Assembly: GCA_021826565.1 (NCBI GenBank)
Contig: JAKAZJ010000051.1
Coordinates: forward strand, 1 to 8,589
Direction: 5' to 3'
Length of the DNA: 8,589 bases
Source: Pseudomonadota bacterium
Lineage (GTDB): Bacteria; Pseudomonadota; Alphaproteobacteria; Acetobacterales; Acetobacteraceae
Shown here: positions 8,480 to 8,589 of the stretch, one piece after another
How the letters are laid out: each line of letters starts with the position of its first letter
Numbering within the stretch: position 1 is the stretch's first letter
The notes under the pieces: generated by a model
Seen by the model: the letters and a program-made list of their open reading frames with translations, nothing else
Database searches by the model: none
What the model was told of the DNA's origin: nothing
Made by a program: the position numbers and the translations under genes

Positions 8480-8589
8480 CGGATCTTCAGCGTGGCAAGG
8501 CCCGCCAGCGCCAGGATGATCGAAATGATCCAGAACCGAATGACGATGGTCGGCTCCGCCCAGCCCTTTTTCTCGAAATGGTGATGCAG
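8476..8589 (-). CDS. mraY: Phospho-MurNAc-pentapeptide translocase MraY, last 37 residues (cut by window edge)
   Basis: MraY is the integral membrane enzyme that transfers phospho-MurNAc-pentapeptide to undecaprenyl phosphate, making lipid I. Only the C-terminus is present: the frame enters from the window edge as [20 protein letters not shown], then a final hydrophobic segment and the ending LATLKIR before TGA (8476-8478). The HHHFE motif with KGW...E and the RFW beginning the last membrane helix are hallmarks of MraY C-termini. Its stop overlaps murD's ATG as ATGA. The upstream part, and presumably murF before it, lies outside. The short fragment is distinctive enough for a firm call. Confidence 0.94.
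   Translation of the reverse strand: MHHHFEKKGWAEPTIVIRFWIISIILALAGLATLKIR

Noticed and set aside
1..8589. A hidden novel system, mobile element, CRISPR array or RNA gene
   Set aside because: Coding sequence of conserved dcw genes fills nearly every base, there are no arrays of repeats, no transposase or integrase, and no tRNA- or rRNA-like sequence was recognised.

Overview
This window is a stretch of the dcw (division and cell wall) cluster from a GC-rich Gram-negative bacterium. All genes lie on the minus strand, so transcription runs from high to low coordinates. The order is mraY (3' end only), murD, ftsW, murG, murC, murB, ddl, ftsQ, ftsA (5' part only). The murC-murB-ddl-ftsQ-ftsA arrangement, the high GC content and the protein character suggest an alphaproteobacterium, probably in or near Rhodospirillales/Acetobacteraceae. 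That placement is inference from gene order and protein style, not a phylogeny.

Layout from the operon's upstream side: the last 37 codons of mraY (8476-8589), murD (7130-8479), ftsW (6012-7130), murG (4906-6015), murC (3476-4909), murB (2529-3479), ddl (1615-2532), ftsQ (716-1627) and the first 221 codons of ftsA (1-663). Every junction from mraY to ftsQ is a short stop/start overlap: mostly ATGA, one base at murD/ftsW and 13 bases at the preferred ftsQ start. The only gap is 52 bases between ftsQ and ftsA. No stretch of 300 bases lacks a gene. I found no RNA gene, mobile element, CRISPR array or clear internal terminator.

The genes form one pathway plus the machine that uses it. Ddl makes D-Ala-D-Ala. 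MurB completes UDP-MurNAc, and MurC and MurD add L-Ala and D-Glu. MraY and MurG build lipid I and lipid II. FtsW polymerises lipid II at the septum, FtsQ links the divisome across the inner membrane, and FtsA ties FtsZ to the membrane. All visible catalytic motifs are intact and no frameshift was seen.

This is a conserved core region rather than an undescribed system. The points worth a second look are small: a uniform GGAG-N8-ATG initiation signal that settles three start codons, a structured ftsQ-ftsA gap, and a few residue-level departures in MurD and FtsA.
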